Shown: positions 48,291 to 60,916 of the stretch, in pieces | Layout: each line of letters begins with the position of its first letter | Position numbering within the stretch: the first letter of the stretch is position 1 | Source of the DNA: Polytrichum commune | Lineage: Eukaryota > Streptophyta > Polytrichopsida > Polytrichales > Polytrichaceae | Direction: 5' to 3' | NCBI GenBank assembly: GCA_950295325.1 | Contig: OX485805.1 | Span: 40,039,501 to 40,103,500, forward strand | Length of the DNA: 64,000 nucleotides | Translations under genes and position numbers: made by a program | The notes under the pieces: generated by a model | What the model saw: the letters and a program-made list of their open reading frames with translations, nothing else | Database searches by the model: none | What the model was told of the DNA's origin: nothing

Positions 48291-48638
48291 CCTCGGGGGG
48301 GGGGGCAGTGTGTTAAAAAGTTAAGGATATAGGTGCGAACAACCACTATTTTATAGGGGGGTATTACTTTCAATTCTCTTCTTTTTTTCACATGCTATCA
48401 TTATGTAAATTTCTACTTTGGGTTAATAGAAAAATGGCTTGCATTACTTATAATTTCAAATTACCTATTATTCCATACCCTATAGTACTTTAAAGATGTC
48501 CAGTGCCATTTTTGATACCCTATATTACTCTTAAGCCCAATTATAAATTTTTGCTCCCATGTTTTTAAAATACCCTATCATTTGTTCGCACGTATATTGC
48601 TACTCCAACCAATGACTACCCCCCCCCCCCCCCCGAGG
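48291..48638. mobile_element. MITE-like element with poly-G/poly-C ends, copy 1 (348 bp)
   Basis: Runs from CCTCGGGGGGGGGG to CCCCCCCCCCCCGAGG. It is flanked by a perfect 6-bp duplication CATTAC (48285-48290, 48639-48644). A subterminal inverted repeat follows at both ends (ATATAGGTGCGAACAA at left, TTGTTCGCACGTATAT at right). Non-coding. It is about 99% identical to the reverse complement of 49384-49728. Confidence 0.85.
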
Positions 48639-48644
48639 CATTAC

Positions 48645-49377
48645 TCGGGCCCTATTACCACACAAAGGCCATCTTCTCAATGCCTATGTCATGGGCATGA
48701 TATGGGACAAATCCGACAAACCAAATATTACCCACATACCTTACACTGATATGGACAATTAGGTTGACCCATGCAAATTTACCAACACTCCACATTATTT
48801 TGAATATTTACTACCATAGTAACAAAACACTATATATTTTTTTCTACTAGTGGTTGCTACACGATTGAATAAGACTGTCACAAGTTTTTGTGATTTGATT
48901 TTCACCCAAGGTAATTTTCGTGGGCAAAGAGTCAACCTAATCGTGAGGTCAACCTAGTAATTGAACATGTATATCATTGTAGTAAACACAAGTCACCTAC
49001 AATCTCTGTAGACCGCACTAAACTAATTTCTAGTCTCCAACGCCATTTTTTTTTGTTGTAGTCACGTTTCAAATAGACAATCAAAAGCTATAGAACAATT
49101 CTCCTCATTTTCACCTCCGTAATGAACAAGTTCACATAGACACAACAACAACAACAACAACAACAAAGCCTTGGCCACTAGCAACGCCGTTTACGGTATT
49201 TAGTGTGACTTACTACGCAGAGTTACAAAGGTCCAATGACTACCTAAATAAAGTTAATGTTCTATAATGTCCAAACAACCAATTTGACATTTTGTCAACA
49301 AAACATATGAGATCTATATAGGAAATAACTATAGCAACGCGTAACTCCAAATATACATGGATGGGCTTGGAGATTTG
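48645..49377. other. Spacer between the two poly-G elements
   Basis: No ORF of note. A (CAA)n microsatellite lies at about 49141-49166. Confidence 0.6.
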
Positions 49378-49383
49378 TTTGGA

Positions 49384-49728
49384 CCTCGGGGGGGGGGGTA
49401 GTCATTGGTTGGAGTAGCAATATACGTGCGAACAAATGATAGGGTATTTTCAAAACATGGGAGCAAAAATTTATAATTGGGCTTAAGAGTAATATAGGGT
49501 ATCAAAAATGGCACTGGACATCTTTAAAGTACTATAGGGTATGGAATAATAAGTAATTTGAAATTATAAGTAATGCAAGCCATTTTTCTATTAACCCAAA
49601 GTAGAAATTTACATAATGATAGCATGTGAAAAAAAGAAGAGAATTGAAAGTAATACCCCCCTATAAAATAGTGGTTGTTCGCACCTATATCCTTAACTTT
49701 TTAACACACTGCCCCCCCCCCCCCGAGG
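49384..49728. mobile_element. MITE-like element with poly-G/poly-C ends, copy 2 (345 bp)
   Basis: Inverted relative to copy 1 with only a couple of differences plus homopolymer length. Its own perfect 6-bp duplication is TTTGGA (49378-49383, 49729-49734). Two different duplications show two separate insertions, not one element with 345-bp inverted ends. Confidence 0.87.
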
Positions 49729-49729
49729 T

Positions 49730-50296
49730 TTGGACGAATGTGGAGATGGAATGCGAATTGAGAATTGGCGACATGATGCCAAAATGATTTCACGTGTTAA
49801 TGGGGTGGAGAATGTACAAGGCTTTCCAATTGGAAGGGGTAGCATGGAAGGTTTGGATCATCATTTCAAAAGTACCACAAAAGTAATAGCGGCCAAGAGT
49901 TTCATCATTTTGGATTCCAAACTTTTGTCTTTACCGGCTCTATTCAATGCTAGGAGACATGTGGAGGCTCTTCTTCATGTCCCGGATGTGAAATGTCCTT
50001 GTGCATTGAGCAATTACGTTCGCTTGTGAAATGTGGGTCTAAAGCCCCCAATCCATCGACTCCCCTTATCGACCGGCGGTGTGAACTCTTGTGCCCTTCT
50101 TTTGCGCTTCTTATGGTACTCGCGGTTCCTTATCACATCAATGCTCTCCCTCTTTAGTATGGCACGTTTGAGAAACGCAAAAAAAAAGAGTCGTATGATC
50201 GAGGTGTCGTCTTCTTATCAATGTGACAAATGGCGTAAAGTTGTCGTATTATTGAGGGAATACAAAAACATGAGTAATGTGAGCTTGAAAATGTAA
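49730..50296 (+). pseudogene. Unknown ORF fragments
   Basis: ORF 49730-50029 (99 codons; MRIENWRHDAKMIS, VEALLHVPDVKCPCALSNYV) starts inside the target duplication of the poly-G element and may continue, with breaks, to 50296. The codon content is protein-like, but no family is recognised. It could be a remnant of a transposon gene interrupted by the MITE insertion at 49378. Confidence 0.25.
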
Positions 50297-50467
50297 ATAA
50301 TGAGTCTCCGCAATATAGATGGTATGAAATAATAACTTATAACAAAGATGAATATTCTCAAGAACTCTTGAAATAGGAGTCCAAAGTTATCTGGTGTTGC
50401 AGGCCACTCTAACCCTAACCATGTCCATTCTACACTAGTGACCCTGATTCTCATTAAGTTCCCAAGT

Positions 50468-51027
50468 CACGGGTAGGTCACTTAGTGCATTTTAAAAACG
50501 ACGTGCGGCATAATATAGAGAGGATTAAAATCATTTGAAATAAAAATTATAAAGGAATTCCAAATAATGAAGGGGCCATTAAATGTAGACAATCCCATTA
50601 TAAGTAAGTTAGTGGACATAAAATGTGGGCCATTATTTTTTTGTAAAATTAATATAGGGGTTGAAGATAAGGATCCTAGAAGGTATGTTTAGTATGTTTG
50701 CTATGGTCTCCTATGTGTTTTCTTCATAACTTTGTTTGCAATGATATTACTGTTTGCACCCTTCTTTGTTTCCATGGTTTCCCTTAACACCCGTCAATGC
50801 GTTAGGAAGTAGATTAGCTTTTATTACTTAAAAGGAATATAGAGTACAAAAATTTGTAGTGACTTGGACAATATAAGTAATGGAAGGGTGCAAACAAATG
50901 GGCCATTTTTGAAATTTAAGTAATTATAGGGAGGCTTTAATTCAGCCCTTGAAGGTAAATAGCCCCAAAACAAAAAACCCCCAGCCGCACGTGGTGCACA
51001 AAAATGCCTTAAAGTGACCTACCCGTG
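50468..51027. mobile_element. hAT-type MITE, 560 bp, 8-bp target duplication
   Basis: Ends CACGGGTAGGTCACTT (50468) and, reversed, CACGGGTAGGTCACTT (51027) are identical over 16 bp. A further inner match is ACGTGCGG. The perfect 8-bp duplication TCCCAAGT is at 50460-50467 and 51028-51035. An 8-bp duplication with CA-G-G-rich ends is the mark of hAT elements. No ORF. Confidence 0.88.
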
Positions 51028-51208
51028 TCCCAAGTAGTTCCCAAGTGGAAATGGATGTGTTTTAGATGTACATAACATAGATGAAGGGAACTTCAGCATT
51101 GACTACCTCTTTAACATGACAAAACGGAGATTTCTAAATGTCGCATTATCGAGTGTCATAGTCATATAAAAGAGAGAGTTTTGAACTAAAAAGTTTGGTC
51201 TCGCAAAA

Positions 51209-51411
51209 ACATACATAGAATCTTGATCATCTACATCACATATGACCAATAGGCTCCATTTACCGTTTACGGTCAAATGCATGTAAAGTTGACTTTTTTT
51301 TTTTTTCTGTGTTTATGGGAGTGAAACCCTAATGAATATGCTATTGTAGATTCAAGGAGAAGATATAAACAATAGCATATGTGATGTAGATGATCAAGAT
51401 TCTATGTATGT
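51209..51411. repeat. Foldback with perfect 36-bp arms
   Basis: 51209-51244 is the exact reverse complement of 51376-51411 (ACATACATAGAATCTTGATC...). Pairing extends imperfectly outward (GTCTCGCAAAAACAT against ATGTGTTTGTGCC). The 131-nt loop contains a T run near 51293-51307. Confidence 0.8.
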
Positions 51412-51429
51412 GTTTGTGCCCAATTTTGA

Positions 51430-53790
51430 ATAGAGTCATTGTTGATGCAAATGCCTAACAAACAAATGGAGGGATGTGGGTGAAGTACATGTAGTAGTGT
51501 GTGTTGAGGTCATGATAAGGGCTTCTTAAATGTGTAAGGATTTAGTATATTATTTCTTGTCATTCTACACTAATTGTGTCAAAAGCGAACCTATCTAAGG
51601 TCAATCCGTTTACCACCATATCCATTTTTCCAACTAAAACATATTTATATATTGTAGTACCTTTACCACTTCGGTTATTCATAGTCAAATTCTTATCTTT
51701 TTTTATAGTTGGAAGTTCCGGATTTAAAGGAAGAATCAAATTTCCCATGCTATTATTTTATATTTTAAATATAAATTCTATTTTTGGGTTTTGTTAAAAT
51801 AATTTAATTAGTGCTGAAGTGGTAAAGGTGCTATGGTATACATGGAGATTTGAACTTATATAAATGGCATACATTCAAATATATGCTACACATACCTAGA
51901 TGAAGCTGATTATTGTTGGTGCATGTGATTTATTTTCAATTCCACTTTTTCAAATATTTTTTGAATATATTTTTATTGCAACATATTAATTTTAAAAATA
52001 TATTCCAACACTTGTTGGGGTTTAATACAAAATTTCCTCATGTAACATGTGTAAGCATACCCTTGGTCCCTTCAACCTTATAGATTAACGGTGAAAGGGT
52101 AATCTAAAAACATTGAGATGACTTAAGATGAAAGACTTTCAACGCTCCAATGTTGTTTGCACCATTATAAAAAAACAAATTGCTACAAATTACTTAAAGG
52201 CTCCAATTGTTGTTTACGTCCATGCGGTTGAAAGCTAAAGCAAACATTTGTGACATGTCAAAATTCCATGGAGACGATTTTGGTTGCATATATATATATA
52301 TATATATATTCATAAACAAATCACAACATGGTATTCTTACATGAGAATGTGTCCCAATATGCAAATTATACTCATGTACATTATAGTTCGAAACATACAA
52401 TCAATACAACCATTTTTGGAGATGATGGTTCAAAACCACTAGATTGTGCATGAAATTGTCCACCAAATTCCTTCACATATATGAGTATATTTACATCACG
52501 GAGGCATTAGTCTTATGTTGCATCATGGAATACCGTGATCAACACCAGATCAATGGGCTCAGCTTCATGCCGGTATTTAGATACGGGCGTTCATTTTTCT
52601 TTTCTTTTCTTCTATATTTACATCCTAATTGCAACCTCTTTTTTCAATTAGGGACTCTCATTAGCAAAGGATAATGATAACTCAAAGAAGGCAAATTTTC
52701 TAAAAAATGATTCAAAATGAAATTTATGAACGAGACAATTTTGTTTTTCTTGTCTATGGGGCCCCAACGAGGTTCAGTCAAATTTTAACCCTTAAAGATC
52801 AAGATACCCATTCCGGACCTCAAGATGTCACACGAAGGGATTTAAACCGTAAATGTCTACCTGTTGGCCACCCAAAAATGGCCTTGAAAGCCTCTCTGTC
52901 TAAAGCATTTTTTTTCTTTTCACATTGCCAAACCGAATCATATAGATCTTCACAATGACAAGTATTGTAATTTTGTAACATTATTCAGTCATGTGGGTCG
53001 GTTCCATGATCTTGGAGTATGTCAATCATATTATGCGGGACCCATAAACAAAGTATACTCATGCATTCAGTTTGACACTTGGAAATTCGGGTGGAGTTAT
53101 ATACCCAACACTATTGACATGAATCATTGTTCATCCCGACACTATTCGCATACTGTTCATAACAACACTATTACTAAAAAAAATACCGATATAATTCACA
53201 ATCTTCACCTTATTCATTATTCGTACTAGCATCAATTTCTTCTTATTTTCTGAGTTTTTTCCCATGAAGGTAAGATAGTGGAAGCCATGTCAAATGCTTA
53301 ATATAGAATGGAACACAACCATGTAGTTGAATCATGTTATGTGTCAAGTCCAATTATCAAAAGAATGTCACCCATGAGCTCCAAATCTTTTAGCACCTCA
53401 CAATCCATATATCAAATACATTTCTCTAGATGGAGGATACAAAAGTGTTATGGGATTATGGGGAGATTTGAGCTAGACTCAAACACATACCATGTATCCC
53501 ATACAAAATCATCCCTCATAAAGGTCTCAACTTCTGCAATGTTTACGTATTCTTATTTTGAAGCCCAAGGTAATGAACTTTCATCTTTGTGATACGGATT
53601 CTATTCACACGGTTCTAAGATTATCACTTGGTGTAAAACTAACCCTTGTCTAAATGCTCTTATTTTTATGATGATCAAAATCTGGACTATGAGGTTGATG
53701 ACATTGTATCTATATATGTTTAGCTACCCATACTAACATGCCTCAAGTCTCATAGTTTTGAATCATTATTGGATCTATCTTAGTTTTTCA
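51430..53790. other. No gene seen; (TA)n microsatellite
   Basis: A+T-rich, no supported ORF. (TA)n at 52287-52310. A small inverted repeat pairs GTACCTTTACCACTTC near 51655 with GAAGTGGTAAAGGTGC near 51816. Confidence 0.5.
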
Positions 53791-53799
53791 TCTCTCTCT

Positions 53800-54020
53800 A
53801 TCTCTCTCTTGGATCTCATAGAAGTATTAGATCACACTCTTAGTTTCTTCCCTTGGAATCATATCGAATCTAACTTGGATCTCATAGAAGTATTAAATCT
53901 CACTCTTAGTTTCTTCCTTTTGAATCATATCGAATCTCTCTCAATCTTTCATCTCTCTTGGATCTCGTGTAAATATGAGGTCCCACTCTTAGTTTCTTCA
54001 CTTTGAATCATTAAATGGAT
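53800..54020. repeat. Short tandem repeat, ~70-80-bp period, three units
   Basis: TTGGATCTC.T, then CACTCTTAGTTTCTTC and T.GAATCAT recur three times from about 53810, 53875 and 53957. The open frame across it is a by-product of the repeat. Confidence 0.7.
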
Positions 54021-56635
54021 CTCACTTACTTGTCTACCTTTGAATTACTATCGGATTGTTTTTAGTCTATCGATTGTTTCTTTAATATCACTTAATTACA
54101 AACAACTATCTTAATTTTGGATCTCCCTTAGTTCAAATATCTCTTAGTGATTTCAAAATATGTCTCTACATATAACCTAGCATGGGAAGTTATTGTTCAT
54201 TAAATTCAATTGAAATTCGACCACAAAAGAGTAAAATATAAAATTTAATTATCATTTTTGCCTTATACCCTAACATTAGACTATTGTAAAATTTTAGTCA
54301 TTAGAATTAAAGTTAATAATAAATAATATAATAGATAGATATGATCATGAAATGGTTATTGACAACTCCCCCACATGTGAGTAAAGTTTTTCATCAATAT
54401 TACTTTTAGGCGAGCTTTTAGGTATTATCGATGGATTTATTTTGATATTTGTTTTCTTCTAGTATCCTAACATCAACTCATAGTATTATATCGTCTATAA
54501 AATGATATTTTATTATACCTCAACATATGGTCATTTGTTAATAGACTAGGGTTAGGAGTTGATGTACAACAAGTTATGGTATCATCACGTACTACATACT
54601 CGGTATATAACTCCAGTCTTTGGCCATTCAGAAATCCAATTTAGTGGTTAGGTATTTAGACATACAAGGTAAGAGTGGTGGTGTTGTTTAGGAATATTGG
54701 CTATAAGAATGAAAATAATAACATCTAAATCAAAATATCACATAATTATCCAACCTCATGATTGCGAAGTGTCATGATGGAGCACCTATGGATTTCAACA
54801 CATGTATATACCCTAGTCATATTGTATTTCAATGAAAACAAAAGTTTTTATGTATGTAGTAAGAACACTTAATAAAGTAATCATCAAACCATCTTCACAA
54901 AATTTGTAGAATGATAAATTGTACACATAATGCGTTAACATTCTAACCCTAAATCCTACAAGTTGTGGTGCCAAACCCTAAAACCCACAAGAATTTTTTA
55001 TTTAAAAAAAAAACCATTCTATATAGTGTGTGAGAGGAGACTGCATATAGCAAAGCTGTAGTTTCCATATATCTAACTAATATGTTAGACTTGTATCTGT
55101 GTTGTATAATTGCCAAATTTCAAAATTTAAACCCCAACTCTAAGTTGTAGTAACACAAGATATGATGTGTGTAATATAGGTAAAAATTGGTCTTTATAAT
55201 AGGGGTGGACACACTCTATAATTAGTTGAAATATATACACAATAAATATAATGCCAATTTATATTATTTGGATAAAAATTGTGAACTAATATTGGGTATA
55301 ATTTTGGGGGGGAAACAATACGAGGATAAGTATGAAGTTGAAATAGATTGGCAATAGAATATCAACACTAACTAGTACTACGTTAGAGTATATACATTAC
55401 ACCTAACACCAAAACATAAAGCTTACATGTTGGGATTGGTGTTGGGATTGTTGCTTAGGGTATCCTCCGATAATCACCTCTTGGTTAGTACCTTAACAAA
55501 GACATTTAAGTTGTTTAATAGATGGAATGTGATTAACAACCTCATGTATTATAACTGGTTTTAAGAATTTTAATATTTTAATGCCTACAATATAAGTGTT
55601 TTTATTGCTAATACAATGTGATGGCATAAAGAGAAAACATGACATCGTATGAGAAAACATGTGTGGCATTTTCTTCAATTCAATTGTTAAAAATGTAGTG
55701 TTTTAACAATGCCCCAAAAATGTGAGCAACCTAGTAAACGAGGTGGCTTAGCAATTAAATGTCATCAAATAAAGCTTAATTATTGATATTAGTTGATTGC
55801 CCAATTTAATAAGAAGGGTCCAAAGCCACATCATGCACACCCTCCCACCCACTCTAGCTGAATAATTCTAGAATTAAAAATCCCAGCTCGTCATGTATAC
55901 ATGTTTTCCTTCTTTCATTTGAGATAAGTAAAGAGTGGACAAGGAGGGCCTACCAACCAACCAAACTTACAACCCACCCTCTAAAACCACCCCCATCTCA
56001 CACACCCGATGAACTCATCTGAAAGTTTTCTACCTTATGAACTAACATAGATGTTGTGAATCCCCAACCCTAATAAGAGGTCAATGGTCAAGCGCGTCAC
56101 ATCTTGGAACAGTCCTGGAACAATACTTATTGCTTTGGATTTATGGTAAACAAGTACACATAATAAGGAAAACGGGCTCACCTTCATGTCAACGACAAAA
56201 ATTGACATTCCTTTTTTCCTTTTCCTTTATTGACAACCATGAATCGTATGATTGCAATGCAATTCATGATACATAAATAATGGGGTTGATTCATAATTGC
56301 TATAGTGGTGACGATAATACCGTGTACTTGCATTTGTAAAATTGTGTAGGGTAAAGTTGTCCATGAAAGTTGTCCAAGATGTATGTTCACAATAGGTTAC
56401 AAAGTTAAGAGCTCTAAATCAAAGCCCGAGCTTCCCGCTGCCTTTTGTAAGGTAGATGGGTCTTGAATTTGTATTCTTTTTCGGATTAAGCTCGCGGTTT
56501 CCCCTAGGATATGAAACATGCGATTAGTATAGTTTATTGTTAGCAAATCCAAATGAAGGCTGTAACAACTTTCCTCACGAATTTCCGAGCTCATATGAAT
56601 ATCTTATTCAATTCTCAAAGTGGTGATCCTTGTGC
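54021..56635. other. No gene seen
   Basis: Very A+T-rich DNA without supported ORFs, RNA genes or clear repeats. Confidence 0.45.
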
Positions 56636-56639
56636 TCAT

Positions 56640-56840
56640 GAAATGGTCATATAGGTCCTCTAAGTTATGTTGACTATTGAGTCTAGAATGGTTACTGTAT
56701 TTTGAATGCCCAGATTGATCTCTTCTAAACACATCCCTTGTTGGTATCCATTCTTGGATCCACACGAAACCACATACCACTCAAACACAAGTGTCTTGAT
56801 AAGAAATGTAACCAAATAAGGGTTGTCTCTCTCTCTCTCA
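56640..56840 (-). repeat. Family A fragment, inverted
   Basis: The minus strand matches 1575-1680 of the ISPF intron copy (GAATGGATACCA, CACTTGTGTTTGAGTGGTATGTGG-like text) and continues to a GTCAACATAAC stretch. Confidence 0.6.
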
Positions 56841-57654
56841 TCCTCATGTAGGAAAATTGTTTATCATAACAATATTCAGCTATTTCTTCGTAGCGATTTC
56901 CTTGGCCCAAGAGTCTACATATAGTTGAGTAGTTGGTGCACATATACAACGTATTTTACAAGGCCCATGGCAAGCCATGTCATCATTGTAATAAAGACTG
57001 AAGTCATTTAATGTCAATGATCATCTCTCTTTTTAAGGTATTTGGCATACATGTGGTAGCCGTATGAATAAAAATAGTAATACAAATAATAATAACTATT
57101 TCTATGTAGAAAAAAAGAAAACAAGAAAACAAGGTGTGTTGCAAACTCCCCTCTCCCCCCAAATATTGAAATAAGTACAAATTTTTGAAGTGAAATTGTG
57201 TTGCCAACAAAAACCATCAAGAGTAACTAATGCTCACTAGGAGAACAATCTCATAATCAATATGTACATAATCAATAACCAAGATATCATGTGTTGGATT
57301 TGGGTGGGGTGTTGGTTTTAGCACCCTCTGCCGTAATTAACTTTTGCAATAATTTTGCAAAGTGTTTTGTAAGTTTTGGCCAAATCAACTAAGAGTTGTC
57401 AAATTGGCCACAACAACAGTGATGACACAACCATCAATCCTTCAAGAATAAGGTTACGTTGATGTTGTTCGGCTTGTTTTTCATGTTCTCCCACTTCGCC
57501 CCATTAGATATACGAAAGGAAACTTGTGTTGCATTAGCAAAAATATGGTGAAGCATAAGCAAAAGTAAGATTGAAGATCGAACTTCTCTTGATTTAGTTA
57601 TGACTATAAAAAATAAAATGCATGTGTGCTAATTCTTGAAATGATAACCAGGTC

Positions 57655-57830
57655 CCCCCCCCCTCGACTATTATGTTGACTATTGAGTCAAGAGTGTTTT
57701 TAAATTTTGAGAACAAAGTCAAATATCTTTTAAACACATGTCTTTTTGGGTCTCTGTTCGTAGATCCCACCTAACCATACACCACTCAAATATAGGTGTC
57801 CAATTAAGATAAATAATAAAATAAAGACTC
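57655..57830 (-). repeat. Family A fragment, inverted, with a C-tract
   Basis: Same segment of family A as 56640-56840 (AGTCAACATAATAG, GTTAGGTGGGATCTACG). A run of 10-11 C at about 57654-57663 lies where the ISPF intron copy has its G17 run, seen from the other strand. Confidence 0.6.
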
Positions 57831-57839
57831 ATGTAGGAG

Positions 57840-58515
57840 GTTGGTAAGATTAGGAGGATCTTCAATGACAAAGTGAACTAAACCAATCAACAGCCCATTT
57901 AATGACATGGTCGGTAGACAACTAAAGAGACAAAATTATTGCATATGAGAGTACCTCTCATCCGTCCAACCTGAGAACTTGGCTACCTATGGGTTTGTGG
58001 CCGATTCATCTCAAAGGACTACGAGTACACTAATTTGGGTGTTTGAAGCGAGATTTTGGTGTCAAATTGACTTAAAAGAATAGACTTTCAGATGCATATA
58101 TGCTAGTTCATGGCTTTTATGATGGATGAATGAAAGGTATGTATGTATGTGACAATTCCCTCTCTCATGGACCATTATGCCATGGTTTCTACTATGATGG
58201 GTGGAAAGTACAATAAATAAGATAATAGTAACATCAGTGTTTTAGGTTTCACCTATGTGAGTGGGAGCCATTCTTCCTTACCTTGACAATGTTGTCACCA
58301 AACTTTTGGAGGGTGGCTCCTTTCAGTACCATAGCCGGTCTGGCACAAAATAAAACTAATAATAGTTTTTGGATTACTTTTGAAAATACAAACATGTATG
58401 GTCAAATAATCAATCAATTATCTTTGACAATTTTCAATATATGGCAAAATTTTCATTCTACACAAGACTATGTAGAGTTGGTAGTACATTATAGGAAGTA
58501 ATTCACATTATATTT
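57840..58515. other. No gene seen
   Basis: Intergenic; the ORF at 58283-58501 is unsupported. Confidence 0.4.
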
Positions 58516-58519
58516 GAAG

Positions 58520-59004
58520 TTATCCTAATTCATTGCAAAGAATATGGGTTAATATGAAAGTGCAAGACCATGTACTAAGAACTTTGTCTATGTCCTCAAC
58601 AATATTTTGGACCTCAATCCCACATAGAACATGCATTATCTGGAATTGCTCCAAACTGAGAAAAGCTAGGAAATCATGCAAAGTACCACCTCCAAGAAAC
58701 ATTTTGTGATTTTGAATAGTTTGTGCAAAAGATATGAACAAATTTAGCACACGCTTTCAGGAGGTGTGGGAGGTTTGGATTGATATGTGCTATGAATAGA
58801 ATTTTGGAGCCTGATTGTGCAAATGAAGAAATCCTTTATTTGAGATGTCTTTAAGTGAAGACAAAAAAAACTTAGGAAATCAAACATAATACCACCTTCA
58901 GCAAGAATATCTTGATGTGAAGATGTTATACAGAAGATAGGGACAAATACATACATTAGGGCTACATGGGCTTCATCTTTGAAGTTCACATATCCCACAT
59001 GCAT
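58520..59004 (-). pseudogene. Two tandem degenerate units of a possible helical-repeat gene
   Basis: Minus-strand ORFs 58744-59004 and 58520-58750 share a pattern: a run ending in HQDILAEGGIMFDFLSFFCL in the first and HKMFLGGGTLHDFLAFLSL in the second. The DNA also aligns (AGGAAATCA, ACCACCT, GACAAATAC/GAACAAATTT). The xxxGGxxxDFLxFL pattern recalls armadillo repeats, but this is a weak resemblance. It could be exons of a decayed gene or a duplicated fragment. Confidence 0.25.
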
Positions 59005-59129
59005 TGTGGAGACTTACTAATGGGGGGAGACTTATTATACCAAACCTTACAGTGGATCTAGTGTGACTTGTAAACAAATAAATAAACAACCAACATCGAG
59101 CAATCCGACGTGAATTTGAGCATGTTGGC

Positions 59130-59335
59130 CCTACCGTGCTCAAGAATCCTCTTGGTGCAGGGTGGGGTTCACCACCTACCTTGCGTTGGGTGGGCAGAGG
59201 CTTCCTACCTACCTACCTAGTTTTTTTGTTGTCAAGTAAAGAGAGGATTTCATGGCAAGAATCGAACCGCCAACCACTCCATTCAGAAATGGGTACCTTG
59301 CCACTATCACCCAATAGTTCAGGATCATCTCGGAC
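59130..59335 (-). mobile_element. SINE-like fragment with pol III box A and box B
   Basis: On the minus strand TAGTGGCAAGGTACC (box A-like, near 59300) is followed about 35 bases later by GGCGGTTCGATTCTTGCC (box B, near 59265), the spacing of tRNA-derived SINEs. The body continues through a (GGTA)n run at about 59206-59219 towards CAAGAGGATTCTTGAG. The 3' tail and target duplication were not found. Confidence 0.5.
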
Positions 59336-59344
59336 CATGTGAAT

Positions 59345-60065
59345 TGTAAACACATACTACCCATTTATTGGCTTCCGGTGAGCCATAAACTAAATCAATA
59401 ATAAAAATGTTCAAAAATTTTAAATCGTCATTTAAAAACCCATGAACAGAGGTTTGACAAACTCATCGCTTATTCAACACAAGTGTTCCAGACCGGCTAT
59501 ATATATGCCTACGGTAGTGGAGAGTACAAATTTACGTCAAGAGGAGGGAAAAAAACATTTTATAATCTCTCCGCAGTCAAACCGAAATGGGCTTGAAACT
59601 AAGAAACACCTAGAGGACATGTGTTTGCCATGGCTAAGCTGAGTAATGTTATGTACGTGACCGTTTTTAGGAATTTATTGTTAAACTTTTTGGGTCCAAG
59701 AGATTTTTTGCTCAGGCTTTTGCTTTCCATCAATTGGCCCAATAATGCCTGCCTGCCTGACATGCTTACATGCAAACTGAGAGACTGTGGGTTTTTCATC
59801 AATGTTTAATATTCCGCATATTAATTGGTGCTAGCCACGAGTAAGTGGCCTGCGCATTGGGAAGCTCGACACCATTACCATTCTTCGGGGCATCTATTTA
59901 TGTGACGGAATCGTGGTGTCTACCAATGGACTAGCACTAGTTGAGAAATGTCAATGAATTTGTGCACTCTATTCCGCTCCAACTAAGCATACAATGTTAC
60001 ATCGAACGAAGGAATTGGGCATGGTGAATTACCATGCGGAAAATGCTACAATGTGCTTAGTTGGT
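59345..60065. other. No gene seen
   Basis: Intergenic; short ORFs at 59442-59642 and 59621-59809 are unsupported. Confidence 0.4.
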
Positions 60066-60069
60066 TGGT

Positions 60070-60395
60070 GTTATTCTAGATACTACACTAAAGAGTCTTA
60101 TTAGTGTGGGTGGAAACGTAGCATGGGAATAATTAGTGTGTGTCACACTCATTTTCTTTACTTAAGGTGGAATTATTGTGGGTCTAAGACCCCAGGGTTT
60201 CTTCATGTAGACTTACAACCGACACCTTACATAAAATCGAATTATTATCTTAGATCAATAGTAGCACAAAAACAAATAATCACCCACATTAATTTTCTTG
60301 AAACATGGTTATTGCGGCTCACGCTAATTTTCTGCCATAAATTTAGCGTGGGTTTAAAATTAATGTGGTTCTAAAAACTAAGGCATACAATGTGC
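60070..60395. repeat. Dispersed repeat family B, copy 2
   Basis: Starts near CTTATTAGTGTGGGTGG and matches 15290-15665 through GGTGGAATTA, CACATTAATTTTC and ATTTAGCGTGGG. Non-coding. Confidence 0.55.
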
Positions 60396-60916
60396 CTACA
60401 ACGGATGCTTCTAATTGCATATATACTTTTGGTCATTGGATGGACCTGCAAATTGTTATCTCATCTGGATAGCAATTGTGAATCATGAAGGTCTCAAGTG
60501 GTTCATATTCCAACAAAGGAGTGGACACCCCCCCCCCCCGGGTGATGTTGAAGAAGAATTGGAGTTTTCCAATTTTTTGTAACCACTTTGGGAGCACTCC
60601 CCTATGTCCAATAGGTGCCTCATCGGCAAAGTTTTAACCACAAAGATATGCTTGTGTGAATGTGGTAGACTATTTTTTTAACACATTGTTTGATGCCTAA
60701 GTGGGCACACATGAATGTCATTCTAAGCACATGTGAACCTTTAAATGCCCCCCTAACACAATCACTTTATAATGCAATCTCCTAATAATAATAGTTTTCC
60801 AATTCTTTAAATAATGATTATAGGTGCAGTTATCATGTTCACTGAAATGTCTATATGCTCTATGTGATACCCTTTTAGCACCTATTCCCAAATTGTAACA
60901 ATATGTAATGTGGTCC
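60396..60916. other. No gene seen; C-tract
   Basis: Between two family B copies. A run of about 13 C is at 60526-60538. Confidence 0.5.

Noticed and set aside
49141-49166. Short regular repeats considered as a CRISPR-like array
   Set aside because: A simple (CAA)n microsatellite with no spacers, in a plant genome.
48291-49728. One 1.4-kb transposon with 345-bp inverted terminal repeats
   Set aside because: The outer flanks differ (CATTAC left, TTTGGA right) while each half has its own perfect duplication, so two insertions explain it better.
53758-54006. 82-codon ORF
   Set aside because: Encoded entirely by a ~70-80-bp tandem repeat; repetitive Leu/Ser text without family match.
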